A stretch of 64,000 nt of DNA from Bradyrhizobium sp. LHD-71 (lineage in GTDB: Bacteria; Pseudomonadota; Alphaproteobacteria; Rhizobiales; Xanthobacteraceae), in NCBI RefSeq assembly GCF_031157255.1, contig NZ_JAVIFX010000015.1:1-64000 (forward strand), written 5' to 3'. Of this stretch, positions 9,492 to 21,899 are shown in pieces. Position numbers and translations under genes: made by a program. The notes under the pieces were generated by a model. It searched no databases. It was not told where the DNA came from and was given only the letters and a program-made list of their open reading frames with translations. Positions within the stretch are counted from its first letter, which is position 1. Each line of letters begins with the position of its first letter.

Positions 9492-10804
9492 TGCGCAAGA
9501 CTTCCCTGGTTCTCCTCAGTGCGGCCGCCGGTGCCGCAGCCACGCTGCTGGTCACGCAGCCGCGGGTGACGCTGATCGGCTCATCGGCGCGCGCGGCGGC
9601 CTCGGACACCTACCGCCAGCTCAATCTGTTCGGCGACGTGTTCGAGCGCGTGCGCACCGACTACGTGGAAAAACCGAACGACTCAAAGCTGGTCGAGTCG
9701 GCGATCAGCGGCATGCTGCAGGGCCTCGATCCGCATTCGAGCTATATGGACGCCAAGAGCTTCCGCGACATGACCGTGCAGACGCGCGGTGAATTCGGCG
9801 GCCTCGGCATCGAGGTCACCATGGAGGACGGCCTCGTGAAGGTCGTCTCGCCGATCGACGACACGCCGGCATCCAAGGCGGGCATCCTCGCCAACGACCT
9901 GATCGTTTCGCTCGACGACGAAAACGTCCAGGGCCTGACGCTCAACCAGGCGGTCGAGAAGATGCGCGGCCCGGTCAACACCAAGATCAAGCTGAAGATG
10001 ATCCGCAAGGGCCAGGACAAGCCGATCGAGGTCACGCTCACCCGCGAGAACATCCGCGTTCGTCCGGTGCGCGCGCGCGTCGAGCAGGACGACATCGCCT
10101 ATATCCGCGTCACCTCGTTCAACGAGCAGACCACCGAAGGCCTGAAGCGCGAGATCAGCGCCCTGCAGACCCAGCTCGGCGACAAGCTGAAGGGCTTCAT
10201 CATCGACATGCGCAACAACCCCGGCGGACTGCTGGAGGAAGCGGTGACCGTTTCCGACGCGTTCCTCGAGCGCGGCGAGATCGTGTCCACGCGCGGCCGC
10301 AACACCGAAGAGACGCAGCGCCGCGGCGCTAAGTCCGGCGACCTGACCAAGGGCAAGCCGATCATGGTGCTGATCAACGGCGGTTCGGCATCGGCGTCGG
10401 AGATCGTTGCGGGCGCCCTGCAGGACCACAAGCGCGCGACGGTGATCGGCACGCGCTCGTTCGGCAAGGGTTCGGTGCAGACCATCATCCCGCTCGGCCA
10501 GGGTAACGGCGCGCTGCGACTGACCACGGCGCGCTACTACACGCCGTCGGGCAAGTCGATCCAGGCCAAGGGCATCATCCCGGACATCGAGGTGCTGCAG
10601 GACGTGCCGGACGAGCTTAAGGCGCGAACCGACACCAAGGGCGAAGCCTCGCTGCGCGGCCACCTGAAGGCCGACGGCGACGAGCAGACCGGCTCGCAGT
10701 CCTACGTGCCGCCGGATCCGAAGGACGACAAGGCGCTGAAGATGGCCGCCGACCTGCTGCACGGCGTGAAGGTCAACGCCTCAACCGACAAGGCAGCGAA
10801 CTAG
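9488..10804 (+). CDS. ctpA: Carboxy-terminal processing protease, S41 family
   Basis: A periplasmic serine protease with a PDZ domain, here 438 residues. An N-terminal hydrophobic segment exports it; the PDZ domain covers roughly residues 95-175 (GEFGGLGIEVTMEDG onward). The serine box GGSASASEI is at about residues 300-308, and the catalytic lysine is in RSFGKGSVQT near 327. EnvC-CtpA-YibQ gene order suggests a role in controlling cell-wall hydrolysis. A strong terminator follows. Confidence 0.95.
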   Translation: MMRKTSLVLLSAAAGAAATLLVTQPRVTLIGSSARAAASDTYRQLNLFGDVFERVRTDYVEKPNDSKLVESAISGMLQGLDPHSSYMDAKSFRDMTVQTRGEFGGLGIEVTMEDGLVKVVSPIDDTPASKAGILANDLIVSLDDENVQGLTLNQAVEKMRGPVNTKIKLKMIRKGQDKPIEVTLTRENIRVRPVRARVEQDDIAYIRVTSFNEQTTEGLKREISALQTQLGDKLKGFIIDMRNNPGGLLEEAVTVSDAFLERGEIVSTRGRNTEETQRRGAKSGDLTKGKPIMVLINGGSASASEIVAGALQDHKRATVIGTRSFGKGSVQTIIPLGQGNGALRLTTARYYTPSGKSIQAKGIIPDIEVLQDVPDELKARTDTKGEASLRGHLKADGDEQTGSQSYVPPDPKDDKALKMAADLLHGVKVNASTDKAAN

Positions 10805-10827
10805 GGATCGTTTCTACCTGCGATTGA

Positions 10828-10853
10828 GGGCGGCCGTTCGGCCGCCCTTTTTC
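10828..10853 (+). terminator. Rho-independent terminator after ctpA
   Basis: An 8-bp perfect stem GGGCGGCC (10828-10835) and GGCCGCCC (10840-10847) with loop GTTC is followed by five T. It closes the proA-to-ctpA stretch. Confidence 0.9.
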
Positions 10854-10955
10854 GTTGGCGTATCGGTGCGCCACACGGCAAAGCCGCCTGCGCGGTCAGG
10901 AAATGCTCGTGATATTGTGCGCGGCAGCTGATTCGCGCACATTTTCAGGACGCCT

Positions 10956-12200
10956 TTGTCGACCGACGATTTGAGCACGCCTCTTGGACAGAGAACGGCG
11001 CGCAAGCGACGTTTTTCGCTGTCCTTCAACGCCAGGCATGCTCTCGCAGCAGTGCTGTCCGTGTTCCTCGTGGGCTTTCTCGGCGTCGCGATCTTCAACG
11101 ACGATCCGCTGGGCGGCGAGCCGATGGCGCGGGTCGTGATCGATGCCGGCGCCTCGACAGCGGCGGCGAAGGCTGCGCCGGTCGCCATAAGCGATCGAAG
11201 TGACGCCGTTCTTCGAGCGGCGGCTATGACGCCACCACCAGCCACTGAGCCGGCCGCCGTCAAGCCGCCGGCATCGCCCGCCGAACACCGTACCGTCACC
11301 ATCATCGACGGCTCGAGCGGCGCGCGCAAAGACTACAAGGTGCCTGGCACTGCGCAGGACGCGGCGCCTGCGGCCGAGCCGGGAACGACGCTGGCGGCGA
11401 TCAATCCGCGGCTGCTCGAATCGTCCCGCTACGGGATGATTCCGGTTGCCGCTGACGGGCTCAGGCCCTCGTCGGTCTACGCTGGCGGCAACGACATGAT
11501 GCGCGTACACGCCGCGACAATGCCGGCGATCGCCATCGTCGTGCAGGGCCTCGGCGTCGGCGCCGCGAAGACCAACGAGGCCATCGTCAAGCTGCCGCCG
11601 GCAGTGACGCTCGCCTTCACGCCCTACGGCACCGATCCGGCGAAGCTCGTCGAACGCGCACGCACCCAAGGACACGAGGTGCTGCTGCAGGTTCCGATGG
11701 AGCCGTTCGACTACCCCGACAACGATCCAGGCCCGCAGACGCTTCTGACGACCGCCAATGCGGAGCAGAACCTCGACCGCCTTTACTGGCATCTCAGCCG
11801 CTTCCAGGGCTACGCCGGCCTCGCCAATTTCATGGGCTCCCGCTTCGTCGCAACCGATGCGGCGATGCAGCCGGTGCTACGCGAGGCGGCCAAGCGCGGC
11901 CTTGCCTATTTCGACGACGGCTCGGCGGCGCGCAGCCTCGCAGGCAGCCTCGCGCAAAGCCAGGCGGTGCCGTTCGCAAAGGCAGACCTGACGATCGACG
12001 TGGTGCCGACTGCGCTCGAGATCGACCGCGCGCTGGGACAGCTGGAAACGTTCGCCCGCCAGCACGGCCTCGCCGTCGGTGTCGCGTCCGCACTGCCGAT
12101 CTCGATCGAGCGCATCGCGTCCTGGGCCAAGGCCCTCGAAGGCCGCGGCATCCTGCTTGTGCCGTTGACAATGGCGATGCAGAAATCAAAATCGAGTTGA
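10956..12200 (+). CDS. Divergent polysaccharide deacetylase family protein (YibQ-like)
   Basis: The 414-residue product has a short basic N-terminus, one transmembrane helix at about 30-48, a Pro/Ala-rich linker and the PF04748 domain. The domain shows IAIVVQGLGVGAAKTNEAI, VTLAFTPYG, EVLLQVPMEPFDYP and FMGSRFVATD, all usual for this family. The fold is that of NodB deacetylases, but activity is unproven in most members. The start is probably TTG at 10956, with AGGA 7 bases before; no in-frame ATG fits. It follows envC and ctpA as in many Hyphomicrobiales. Confidence 0.9.
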   Translation: MSTDDLSTPLGQRTARKRRFSLSFNARHALAAVLSVFLVGFLGVAIFNDDPLGGEPMARVVIDAGASTAAAKAAPVAISDRSDAVLRAAAMTPPPATEPAAVKPPASPAEHRTVTIIDGSSGARKDYKVPGTAQDAAPAAEPGTTLAAINPRLLESSRYGMIPVAADGLRPSSVYAGGNDMMRVHAATMPAIAIVVQGLGVGAAKTNEAIVKLPPAVTLAFTPYGTDPAKLVERARTQGHEVLLQVPMEPFDYPDNDPGPQTLLTTANAEQNLDRLYWHLSRFQGYAGLANFMGSRFVATDAAMQPVLREAAKRGLAYFDDGSAARSLAGSLAQSQAVPFAKADLTIDVVPTALEIDRALGQLETFARQHGLAVGVASALPISIERIASWAKALEGRGILLVPLTMAMQKSKSS

Positions 12201-12272
12201 GATGCGATGCGTGAGTGATTGGCTACGAAGCTACCGGCAACTCTGACGCCGGGAAGATGAGAGGCGCCCGCG

Positions 12273-12767
12273 ATGACTCGCTACGAGGACCTGCCTTATC
12301 GCGCTTGCGTCGGCGTCATGCTGATCAACAAATCCGGACTGGCGTTCATCGGCCGTCGCGCCGGCGGCATCGAGCATGTCGACGACAAGCATGTCTGGCA
12401 GATGCCGCAAGGCGGCGTCGATCCGGGCGAAGACACCTGGACCGCAGCGAAGCGCGAGCTGATGGAAGAAACCAACGTGCACTCGATCGAGAAGCTCGCC
12501 GAGCTTTCCGAGTGGCTGACGTATGATATTCCCCGCACCATCGCCGGCCGCGCGTGGAAGGGCCGGTATCGCGGACAGAAGCAGAAATGGTACGCGATGC
12601 GCTTCACCGGCGCGGATGACGAGATCAACGTCGTCAGCCCTGCCGGTCACAAGCAGGAGTTCATCGCCTGGCGCTGGGAGCCGATCAAAAACCTGCCCGA
12701 GCTGATCGTGCCGTTCAAGCGGCCGGTCTATGAGCGCGTGGTGAAGGAGTTCGCCCGGTTTGGCTGA
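12273..12767 (+). CDS. rppH: RNA pyrophosphohydrolase, first copy
   Basis: RppH removes pyrophosphate from the 5' end of mRNA and so starts decay. The 164-residue product has the full Nudix box ([20 protein letters not shown]), preceded by HVWQMPQ, and the RppH-type WYAMRFTG and [15 protein letters not shown] lies upstream of the ATG. A second homologue starts at 14222, about 2 kb away; this copy sits in the usual place after the polysaccharide deacetylase gene and is the likelier orthologue. Confidence 0.92.
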   Translation: MTRYEDLPYRACVGVMLINKSGLAFIGRRAGGIEHVDDKHVWQMPQGGVDPGEDTWTAAKRELMEETNVHSIEKLAELSEWLTYDIPRTIAGRAWKGRYRGQKQKWYAMRFTGADDEINVVSPAGHKQEFIAWRWEPIKNLPELIVPFKRPVYERVVKEFARFG

Positions 12768-12790
12768 CGTGAAGGACGCTGGAGAGCAGC

Positions 12791-12985
12791 ATGGATGAAG
12801 ACCGGTTCAACATGGCGATCCGCAAGTTCCTGAAGGAGGTCGGGGTCACCTCGCAACGGGAGATCGAGCGCATCGTGCGCGACCAGGCGATTCAAAAAGG
12901 CAGCTTGCGGCTGCGCATGACACTCACCTCAGAGGATGTGCCCTCGTTTCAGCATGTGGTCGAGACGACGGTCGACCTTCGCTGA
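12791..12985 (+). CDS. Small DUF6494-family protein
   Basis: This 64-residue protein begins MDEDRFNMAIRKFLKEVGVTS and continues with REIERIVRDQAIQKG. That pattern is typical of DUF6494, a short family conserved in alphaproteobacteria with no known function. No signal peptide or membrane segment. It lies 23 bases after rppH and probably shares its transcript; it faces the glycosyltransferase gene with an 18-base gap. Confidence 0.85.
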   Translation: MDEDRFNMAIRKFLKEVGVTSQREIERIVRDQAIQKGSLRLRMTLTSEDVPSFQHVVETTVDLR

Positions 12986-13003
12986 AACGACGCGCGTGAG
13001 GCC

Positions 13004-14068
13004 TCACTCCAGCGCCATCCGCAGAATGTGTTCACAGTAGGCGCGGCGGGTGTGATGGGCGAACACGTGCTCACGCGCGGCTGTCGCCATTCGCTGCAAG
13101 CGCTGCTTGTCGGCCAGCGCCGCGACCACAGCGCGCTCGAGCCCACCCGGCTCCACGTCGTAATAGATGCCGTGCACGCCCTCGCGCAGCGGCGCATGAC
13201 GGATGATGGTCGGATGGTTCATCACCGGCACCGATTGAGCGATCGCCGCCTCATAATGACGATTGCAGTCCCATCCCATGCCTTCCGGCGACCAAGCCAG
13301 CCACGACCGTGACATGCGCTCGAGAAACGCATCGTAGGGCAGCCGCTCGTTCGGCTGGTCGATCCGATAGCCGAGCGCCTTCAGCCGCTCCAGCTCCGGC
13401 AGCCCGGCGTTGCGCACGGTCGAGTTCCCGCGGATGGCGCCGGAGAAGAAGATGTCGTGGGTCTTCTCCGGGAACGGCGCCGTGCGCCAGCTTTCGGCGT
13501 AGCGAAACTGCGGCAGCGAGATCGGCTGCAGCGTATCCATACGGCGCAGCCATGTGGCGCTGTTGCGGTATCGCAGCGTCGGCAGGTGCGGGTGGACCGA
13601 GCCGTAGAGCACCTGCCACTTATCCACCGGCAGCTCGCGCTTGAAGAAGATCTTCGCCTTGTCGAGCAGGAACACCGAGCTCTTGCCGATGCCGAACGCG
13701 TCGTCCATGTCGATGGCGACCAGCGGCACCGGAATCTTTGCCCAGCGCAGCATGCTGACGCCAAACGGGCGCGCGATCGACGCCCATGGATGGCGCGGCG
13801 TGTAGAACGGGCCGCGCGCCCAGTAGCGCGGATGCCATGGCGAGTAGCGCAGCGTGTTTGCGACGATGACGTCGTATTTGCCGGCGCGCGCGGCCTTCAG
13901 CTCCCGCAGAATCCGATCCGGGGTCGAGAAGCCGTCGATCGGCTCCCCCTCCTGCGGCAGCCGCGGCGTCGACCAGAGCGACGTCGTCTGCTCCGGATAT
14001 TCAAGCTTGAAGTAGCTGCCGCCGATCTCGAGGATGCGGATGTGGGAGATGTCGACGGGACTGGCCAT
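13004..14068 (-). CDS. Glycosyltransferase-like protein (GT1-type C-terminal domain)
   Basis: A 354-residue cytoplasmic protein. The N-terminal part contains KYDVIVANTLRYSPWH and PLVAIDMDDAFGIG. The C-terminal half resembles the nucleotide-sugar-binding domain of family 1 glycosyltransferases or exostosin-like proteins: DIFFSGAIRGNSTVR, SRSWLAWSPEGMGWDCNRHY, EAAIAQSVPVMN, and a tail ending AREHVFAHHTRRAYCEHIL. Acceptor and sugar cannot be told. It is on the opposite strand to both Nudix genes beside it, so it interrupts the housekeeping run. Confidence 0.7.
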   Translation of the reverse strand: MASPVDISHIRILEIGGSYFKLEYPEQTTSLWSTPRLPQEGEPIDGFSTPDRILRELKAARAGKYDVIVANTLRYSPWHPRYWARGPFYTPRHPWASIARPFGVSMLRWAKIPVPLVAIDMDDAFGIGKSSVFLLDKAKIFFKRELPVDKWQVLYGSVHPHLPTLRYRNSATWLRRMDTLQPISLPQFRYAESWRTAPFPEKTHDIFFSGAIRGNSTVRNAGLPELERLKALGYRIDQPNERLPYDAFLERMSRSWLAWSPEGMGWDCNRHYEAAIAQSVPVMNHPTIIRHAPLREGVHGIYYDVEPGGLERAVVAALADKQRLQRMATAAREHVFAHHTRRAYCEHILRMALE

Positions 14069-14105
14069 GAACGGGTTTCGAGCGGAGGGAAGGCGCCATT
14101 TCCTA

Positions 14106-14214
14106 ACACTTCGACGGCGCCTGGCAAAATGCGGTCAGCCGCGCGAAGTGTCCCAATTTTGACGTTGGTATCAGCTTGCGGCGGCCTTGTGTGCGGACGT
14201 TAGAACCGAGACAC
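14106..14214. repeat. Palindromic intergenic sequence, including a decayed family-A repeat
   Basis: An 8-bp perfect inverted pair, ACACTTCG (14106-14113) and CGAAGTGT (14144-14151), partly overlaps a degraded copy (14149-14214) of the repeat intact at 47396-47470. The shared features are GTGTCCC at one end, an internal CTTGCG, and GACGTTAGAACC before GACAC at the other end. It lies between the divergent glycosyltransferase and second Nudix gene. Confidence 0.5.
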
Positions 14215-14221
14215 TCGCGCC

Positions 14222-14731
14222 ATGAGCAACGAAAAACCCTACCGCGCGAATGTCGGCATCGCCCTGTTCAACAGGCAAGGCCGCGTGCTGATCGCGCGAC
14301 GTTTCCAGGACGACGGCCCGGAGATCATCCTGCCCGGGCACGAATGGCAGATGCCGCAGGGCGGCATTGACCCGAACGAGGACCCGCGCAAGGCGGCTTT
14401 CCGTGAACTGTGGGAAGAGACCGGCGTCGTCAGCGCCGAGTACCTCGGCGAGACCGACTGGCTGACGTACGAGTTTCCGCCCTATGTCGGGCCGGCGCAT
14501 CGGCTCGGCATCTTCCGCGGCCAGCGGCAGAAGTGGTTCGCCATGCGCTTCACCGGCGACGAGCGCGAGGTGGACCCGCTGACGCCACGCAACGGTCAGC
14601 CGCCCGAATTCGACGCATGGCGATGGGAGCGCCTGGACCGCGTCGCTGACCTGGTGGTGCCGTTCCGCCGCGAGGTCTATCTTGGCGTCGCACATGCATT
14701 CGAAAGGTTCGCCCGGCAGGAGGCAGGCTGA
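14222..14731 (+). CDS. RNA pyrophosphohydrolase-like Nudix hydrolase, second copy
   Basis: The 169-residue product is clearly homologous to the gene at 12273: it shares EWQMPQGGIDPNEDPRKAAF before RELWEETG (Nudix box), then RGQRQKWFAMRFTG and a final domain with WRWERLDRV. It differs by an extra loop after the second strand (RRFQDDGPEIILPGH). Either copy could be the cellular RppH; the other may act on another nucleotide. It overlaps the HAD hydrolase gene by one base (TGATG), so the two are coupled. Confidence 0.88.
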   Translation: MSNEKPYRANVGIALFNRQGRVLIARRFQDDGPEIILPGHEWQMPQGGIDPNEDPRKAAFRELWEETGVVSAEYLGETDWLTYEFPPYVGPAHRLGIFRGQRQKWFAMRFTGDEREVDPLTPRNGQPPEFDAWRWERLDRVADLVVPFRREVYLGVAHAFERFARQEAG

Positions 14732-15375
14732 TGGCAAAGCTTCGCGCGGTTTTCTTCGATGTCGGCGAAACGTTGATCGACGAGACGCGGCTGCTGCACG
14801 GCTGGGCGGACGCGCTGGGCGTCGATCGCAACGAATTTCTCGCGGTGCTCGACGACGTGATCATGCGGGATGAGCCGATCCGCCAGGTGTTCGAGCGATT
14901 GCGGCCCGGCTTCGATGTCGCCGCCGCAAGAGCACAGCGCAAGCGCGACGGCACCGACTTCCTGATCGAGGTGCGCGACCTCTATGCCGATGCGCGGCCA
15001 AGTCTCTCGACGCTGGTGCAGAGCGGGCTGTTCGTGGGCATTGCCGGCAACCAGCCGCCGACGGCAAAGGCCGCGCTGCAATCATTCGGCCTCGATGCGC
15101 ATCTGATCACCACATCGGCCGAGCTTGGCGTGACGAAGCCGTCTGCAGACTTCTTTCGGCAGATGCTCGAGCTGGGAGGCTTTCGACCTGACGAATGCGC
15201 GTATGTCGGCGACCGCGTCGACAATGACGTCATCCCGGCGCAGGCGGCCGGCATGACTGCCATCTTCATCGAACGCGGTCCGTGGGGCCGCGTGCATACG
15301 CGGCGCGGCGACGCCGCGCGCGCCGATATTCGTGTGACCGAGCTTTCGCAGATCGCAGCCGCCATTGCGGCATGA
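14731..15375 (+). CDS. HAD-superfamily hydrolase
   Basis: The 214-residue product has HAD motif I as FFDVGETLIDE, motif II as VGIAGNQP, the lysine in GVTKPSADFF and motif IV as CAYVGDRVDNDVIPAQAAG. In motif I the second aspartate of DxD is replaced (DVG), a change usual in some HAD subgroups, so classic phosphatase activity is not certain. The start codon overlaps the stop of the second Nudix gene, suggesting linked nucleotide housekeeping. Confidence 0.85.
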   Translation: MAKLRAVFFDVGETLIDETRLLHGWADALGVDRNEFLAVLDDVIMRDEPIRQVFERLRPGFDVAAARAQRKRDGTDFLIEVRDLYADARPSLSTLVQSGLFVGIAGNQPPTAKAALQSFGLDAHLITTSAELGVTKPSADFFRQMLELGGFRPDECAYVGDRVDNDVIPAQAAGMTAIFIERGPWGRVHTRRGDAARADIRVTELSQIAAAIAA

Positions 15376-15503
15376 TTTAGACCGTTCCGGACGCGGCGGT
15401 GCTGCGCCGCATGACATTCCGCCGCAGCTTTCGGTGTTGCGATTGCGCGCCGAAACACTGAATTAAGCCTGTCTACCCCACAGCTCAAAAAGGCTTGTAA
15501 ATC

Positions 15504-16292
15504 ATGTTCGATGCGAAGCGCCTGCTTGACCAGTTCCTCGGCAGCCAATCCTTCGGCAGCAATGCCGATCCGAGAAACCAGCAGCCGGGATCCTCGTCAT
15601 GGGGCGACCTTGCGCGCGGCGCTGGCGACGCCTTGAACCGTGGCACCGGCGGCAATCTCGGCGGCGTGCTCGGCGGATTCGGAGGCGGCGCGCTTGCGGG
15701 CGGACTGGCATCCGTCCTGCTCGGCTCCAAGCAGGGGCGCAAGCTCGCCGGCAATGCTGTGATGCTTGGCGGCGTGGCCGTGGTCGGCACGCTCGCCTAT
15801 CAGGCCTACAAGAACTGGCAGGCGGGCCAGGCTCCGCAGCCGCAGCAGTCATCCGTTCCGATGCTGCCGCCGCCGCGCGAGACGCCGTTCAATCCATCCA
15901 GCGAGGCGGATCAGCAGTCACTCAGCCGCAACCTCCTGCGCGCGATGATTTCCGCGGCCAAGGCGGACGGGCATGTCGATGCGACGGAACAGGCCAACAT
16001 CTTCGCTCAGATGGACAAGATGACGCTGGACGCCGCGGACAAGGCGTTCGTGATCGACGAGCTGCGCAAGCCGCTCGACATCGACGCGGTGGCGGGTGCG
16101 GCGCGCACGCCGGAGGAAGCCGCCGAAATCTACGTCGCCTCATTGCTTGCGGTCGATGTCGACAACGCCTCGGAGCGCGGCTACCTCGACATGCTTGCGG
16201 CGCGGCTCAAGCTGGATCCGAAGCTGGTCGCGCATCTGCATGCGACCGTCGAAGGCGCGACGGAGAAGGTATCGGCGGCCACGAGCGGTTAG
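15504..16292 (+). CDS. TerB-fold protein with DUF533 domain
   Basis: A 262-residue protein. The N-terminal third is Gly-rich (NLGGVLGGFGGGALAGGLAS) and may form a glycine-zipper membrane segment, followed by a second hydrophobic stretch (NAVMLGGVAVVGTLAYQAYK). The C-terminal domain (LLRAMISAAKADGHVDATEQ onward) is the helical TerB/DUF533 fold, with DGHVDATEQANIF resembling its acidic metal site. Such proteins are often labelled tellurite resistance, but that role is not shown. Alone, convergent with atpC. Confidence 0.85.
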   Translation: MFDAKRLLDQFLGSQSFGSNADPRNQQPGSSSWGDLARGAGDALNRGTGGNLGGVLGGFGGGALAGGLASVLLGSKQGRKLAGNAVMLGGVAVVGTLAYQAYKNWQAGQAPQPQQSSVPMLPPPRETPFNPSSEADQQSLSRNLLRAMISAAKADGHVDATEQANIFAQMDKMTLDAADKAFVIDELRKPLDIDAVAGAARTPEEAAEIYVASLLAVDVDNASERGYLDMLAARLKLDPKLVAHLHATVEGATEKVSAATSG

Positions 16293-16318
16293 GTCTTCCC
16301 TAGCCCGGATAGAGAGCT

Positions 16319-16458
16319 GTAGCCCGGGTGGAGCGAAGCGCAGCCATAGCCGTTCGAAGAACGGCGTCGCCTTCGCTCGCCCGTAGCCGTTCGAAGAACC
16401 ACACAGTCAATCCGTGTCGAGACGGCACCCGGGCTTCGCTCCGCTCCACCCGGGCTAC
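16319..16458. repeat. Intergenic inverted-repeat element between terB-like gene and atpC
   Basis: Perfect 17-bp inverted arms (16319-16335 and 16442-16458, starting GTAGCCCGGGTGGAGCG) enclose about 105 bases. Inside is a 16-bp direct repeat TAGCCGTTCGAAGAAC at 16347-16362 and 16384-16399, whose core TTCGAA is itself palindromic. It lies between two convergent genes, where such repeats usually accumulate, and could also stop transcription from both sides. Confidence 0.75.
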
Positions 16459-16475
16459 GGGTTTGGCAATAACTC

Positions 16476-16886
16476 TCAGTGCAGCGCGGTGCCTTCGAGG
16501 TTCTGCAGCACAGCTTTGAAGTGGTCGAGCCGGGTGATTTCCTTGTCGAGCTCGCTGCCCTGCGCGAGTCGCGCGATGCCGGCTTCCATATCCTTGATGG
16601 TCTTCGCAAGAGCCGCGCGGTCCAGGTCCTCGACCGAGCTCGCGACGTCGGCCAGCACGGTCAGGCCCTTCGCCGACACTTCGGCAAGGCCGCCGAGCAC
16701 CACGATCTTTTCCTGCTTGCCGCCCGAAAACACCGTGACGATGCCGGGCCGGATCGAGGCCACCAACGGTGCGTGGCCAGCCATCACGCCGAAATCGCCC
16801 TCGGTGCCGGGAATATCGACCTGATCGACCTCGCCGGAAAACACCAGCTTCTCCGGCGAGATGAGATCGAATTGAAAAGTGGCCAT
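16476..16886 (-). CDS. atpC: ATP synthase F1 epsilon subunit
   Basis: Epsilon is part of the central stalk and can hold back ATP hydrolysis. The 136-residue product shows [37 protein letters not shown] and the C-terminal helical hairpin. It is the last gene of the operon, separated from atpD by about 100 bases that carry a repeat instead of the usual short spacer. Confidence 0.96.
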   Translation of the reverse strand: MATFQFDLISPEKLVFSGEVDQVDIPGTEGDFGVMAGHAPLVASIRPGIVTVFSGGKQEKIVVLGGLAEVSAKGLTVLADVASSVEDLDRAALAKTIKDMEAGIARLAQGSELDKEITRLDHFKAVLQNLEGTALH

Positions 16887-16895
16887 GGAAAACCT

Positions 16896-16982
16896 GCGAA
16901 TAGCGAATGGCGAATAGCGAATGGCAAGCGGCGAGTGGAGCAGCGAACTATCCCTATTCGCTACTCCCTATTCGCCGTTCGC
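16896..16982. repeat. Repeat element inside the atp operon, between atpD and atpC
   Basis: The left side repeats GCGAATAGCGAATG twice in tandem (from 16896), and the right side (16954-16981) carries the complementary pattern CTATTCGCTACTCCC and CTATTCGCCGTTCGCC. The whole can fold into a long imperfect hairpin in the atp mRNA. It occupies nearly the entire atpD-atpC spacer. Confidence 0.7.
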
Positions 16983-16985
16983 CTC

Positions 16986-18847
<1,862 letters not shown>

Positions 18848-18866
18848 CGCGAACCTCCTCTTGCTG

Positions 18867-19739
18867 TTAAACGGCCTCGGCGCCGGAGATGATCTCGATC
18901 AGCTCCTTCGTGATCATCGCCTGACGAGTACGGTTGTAGGTCAGCGTCTGCTTGCGGATCATCTCGCCTGCATTGCGCGTCGCGTTGTCCATCGCGCTCA
19001 TCTGCGCGCCGTAGAACGAGGCGTTGTTCTCCAGCAGCGCGCGGAAAATCTGCACCGCGATGTTGCGCGGCAGCAGGGCGCCCAGAATCTCGTCTTCGTC
19101 AGGCTCGTAGTCGTAGGACGCGGCGGGCTCTTCCGCCTTGGTCTCGACCACCAGCGGAATAAGCTGTTGGCCGGTCGGGACCTGTGAGATCACCGACTTG
19201 AAGCGCGAGAAGAACAGCGTACAGACATCGAACTCGCCGGCATCGAAGCGCGCCAGCACCTTCTGCGCAATTTCTTCCGCGTTAGTGAAGCCGAGCTGGC
19301 GCACGCCGCGCAGATCCATGTGCTCGACGATCTGCTTCTCGAACAGGCGGCGAAGCTGCTCGTAGCCCTTGCGGCCGACGCAGAAGAACTTCACCTCCTT
19401 GCCTTCGCTCATCAGCTTCAGCGCACGATCGCGCGCCAGACGAACAATCGAGGAGTTGAATGCGCCGGACAGTCCGCGCTCGCCGGTGCAGACGAGGAGC
19501 AGGTGCACCTTGTCGTTGCCGGTGCCGGCAAGCAGCGGGCTGGCATTGCCGGAGGTGGCCGCCGCGGCCGCGATGTTGCCGATCACGGCTTCCATCTTCT
19601 CGGCATAGGGGCGCGCGGCTTCCGCCGCCGACTGCGCGCGACGCAGCTTCGAGGCTGCGACCATTTGCATCGCCTTGGTGATCTTCTGCGTCGCCTTGGT
19701 GGAGGCGATGCGGACGCGCATGTCCTTAAGTGACGCCAT
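18867..19739 (-). CDS. atpG: ATP synthase F1 gamma subunit
   Basis: The rotating central stalk. The 290-residue product has the conserved N-terminal helix [20 protein letters not shown] followed by [16 protein letters not shown], the [15 protein letters not shown] segment, and the C-terminal helix with [15 protein letters not shown] and [18 protein letters not shown]. Third gene of the operon; followed by ohr. Confidence 0.97.
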   Translation of the reverse strand: MASLKDMRVRIASTKATQKITKAMQMVAASKLRRAQSAAEAARPYAEKMEAVIGNIAAAAATSGNASPLLAGTGNDKVHLLLVCTGERGLSGAFNSSIVRLARDRALKLMSEGKEVKFFCVGRKGYEQLRRLFEKQIVEHMDLRGVRQLGFTNAEEIAQKVLARFDAGEFDVCTLFFSRFKSVISQVPTGQQLIPLVVETKAEEPAASYDYEPDEDEILGALLPRNIAVQIFRALLENNASFYGAQMSAMDNATRNAGEMIRKQTLTYNRTRQAMITKELIEIISGAEAV

Positions 19740-19809
19740 TCGGGTAGGGCCTTAACGCGCTCGTCAAAACGTGGATGGCCGGACGACTGCGCCCGGCCAT
19801 GATGGAAAT

Positions 19810-21899
<2,090 letters not shown>

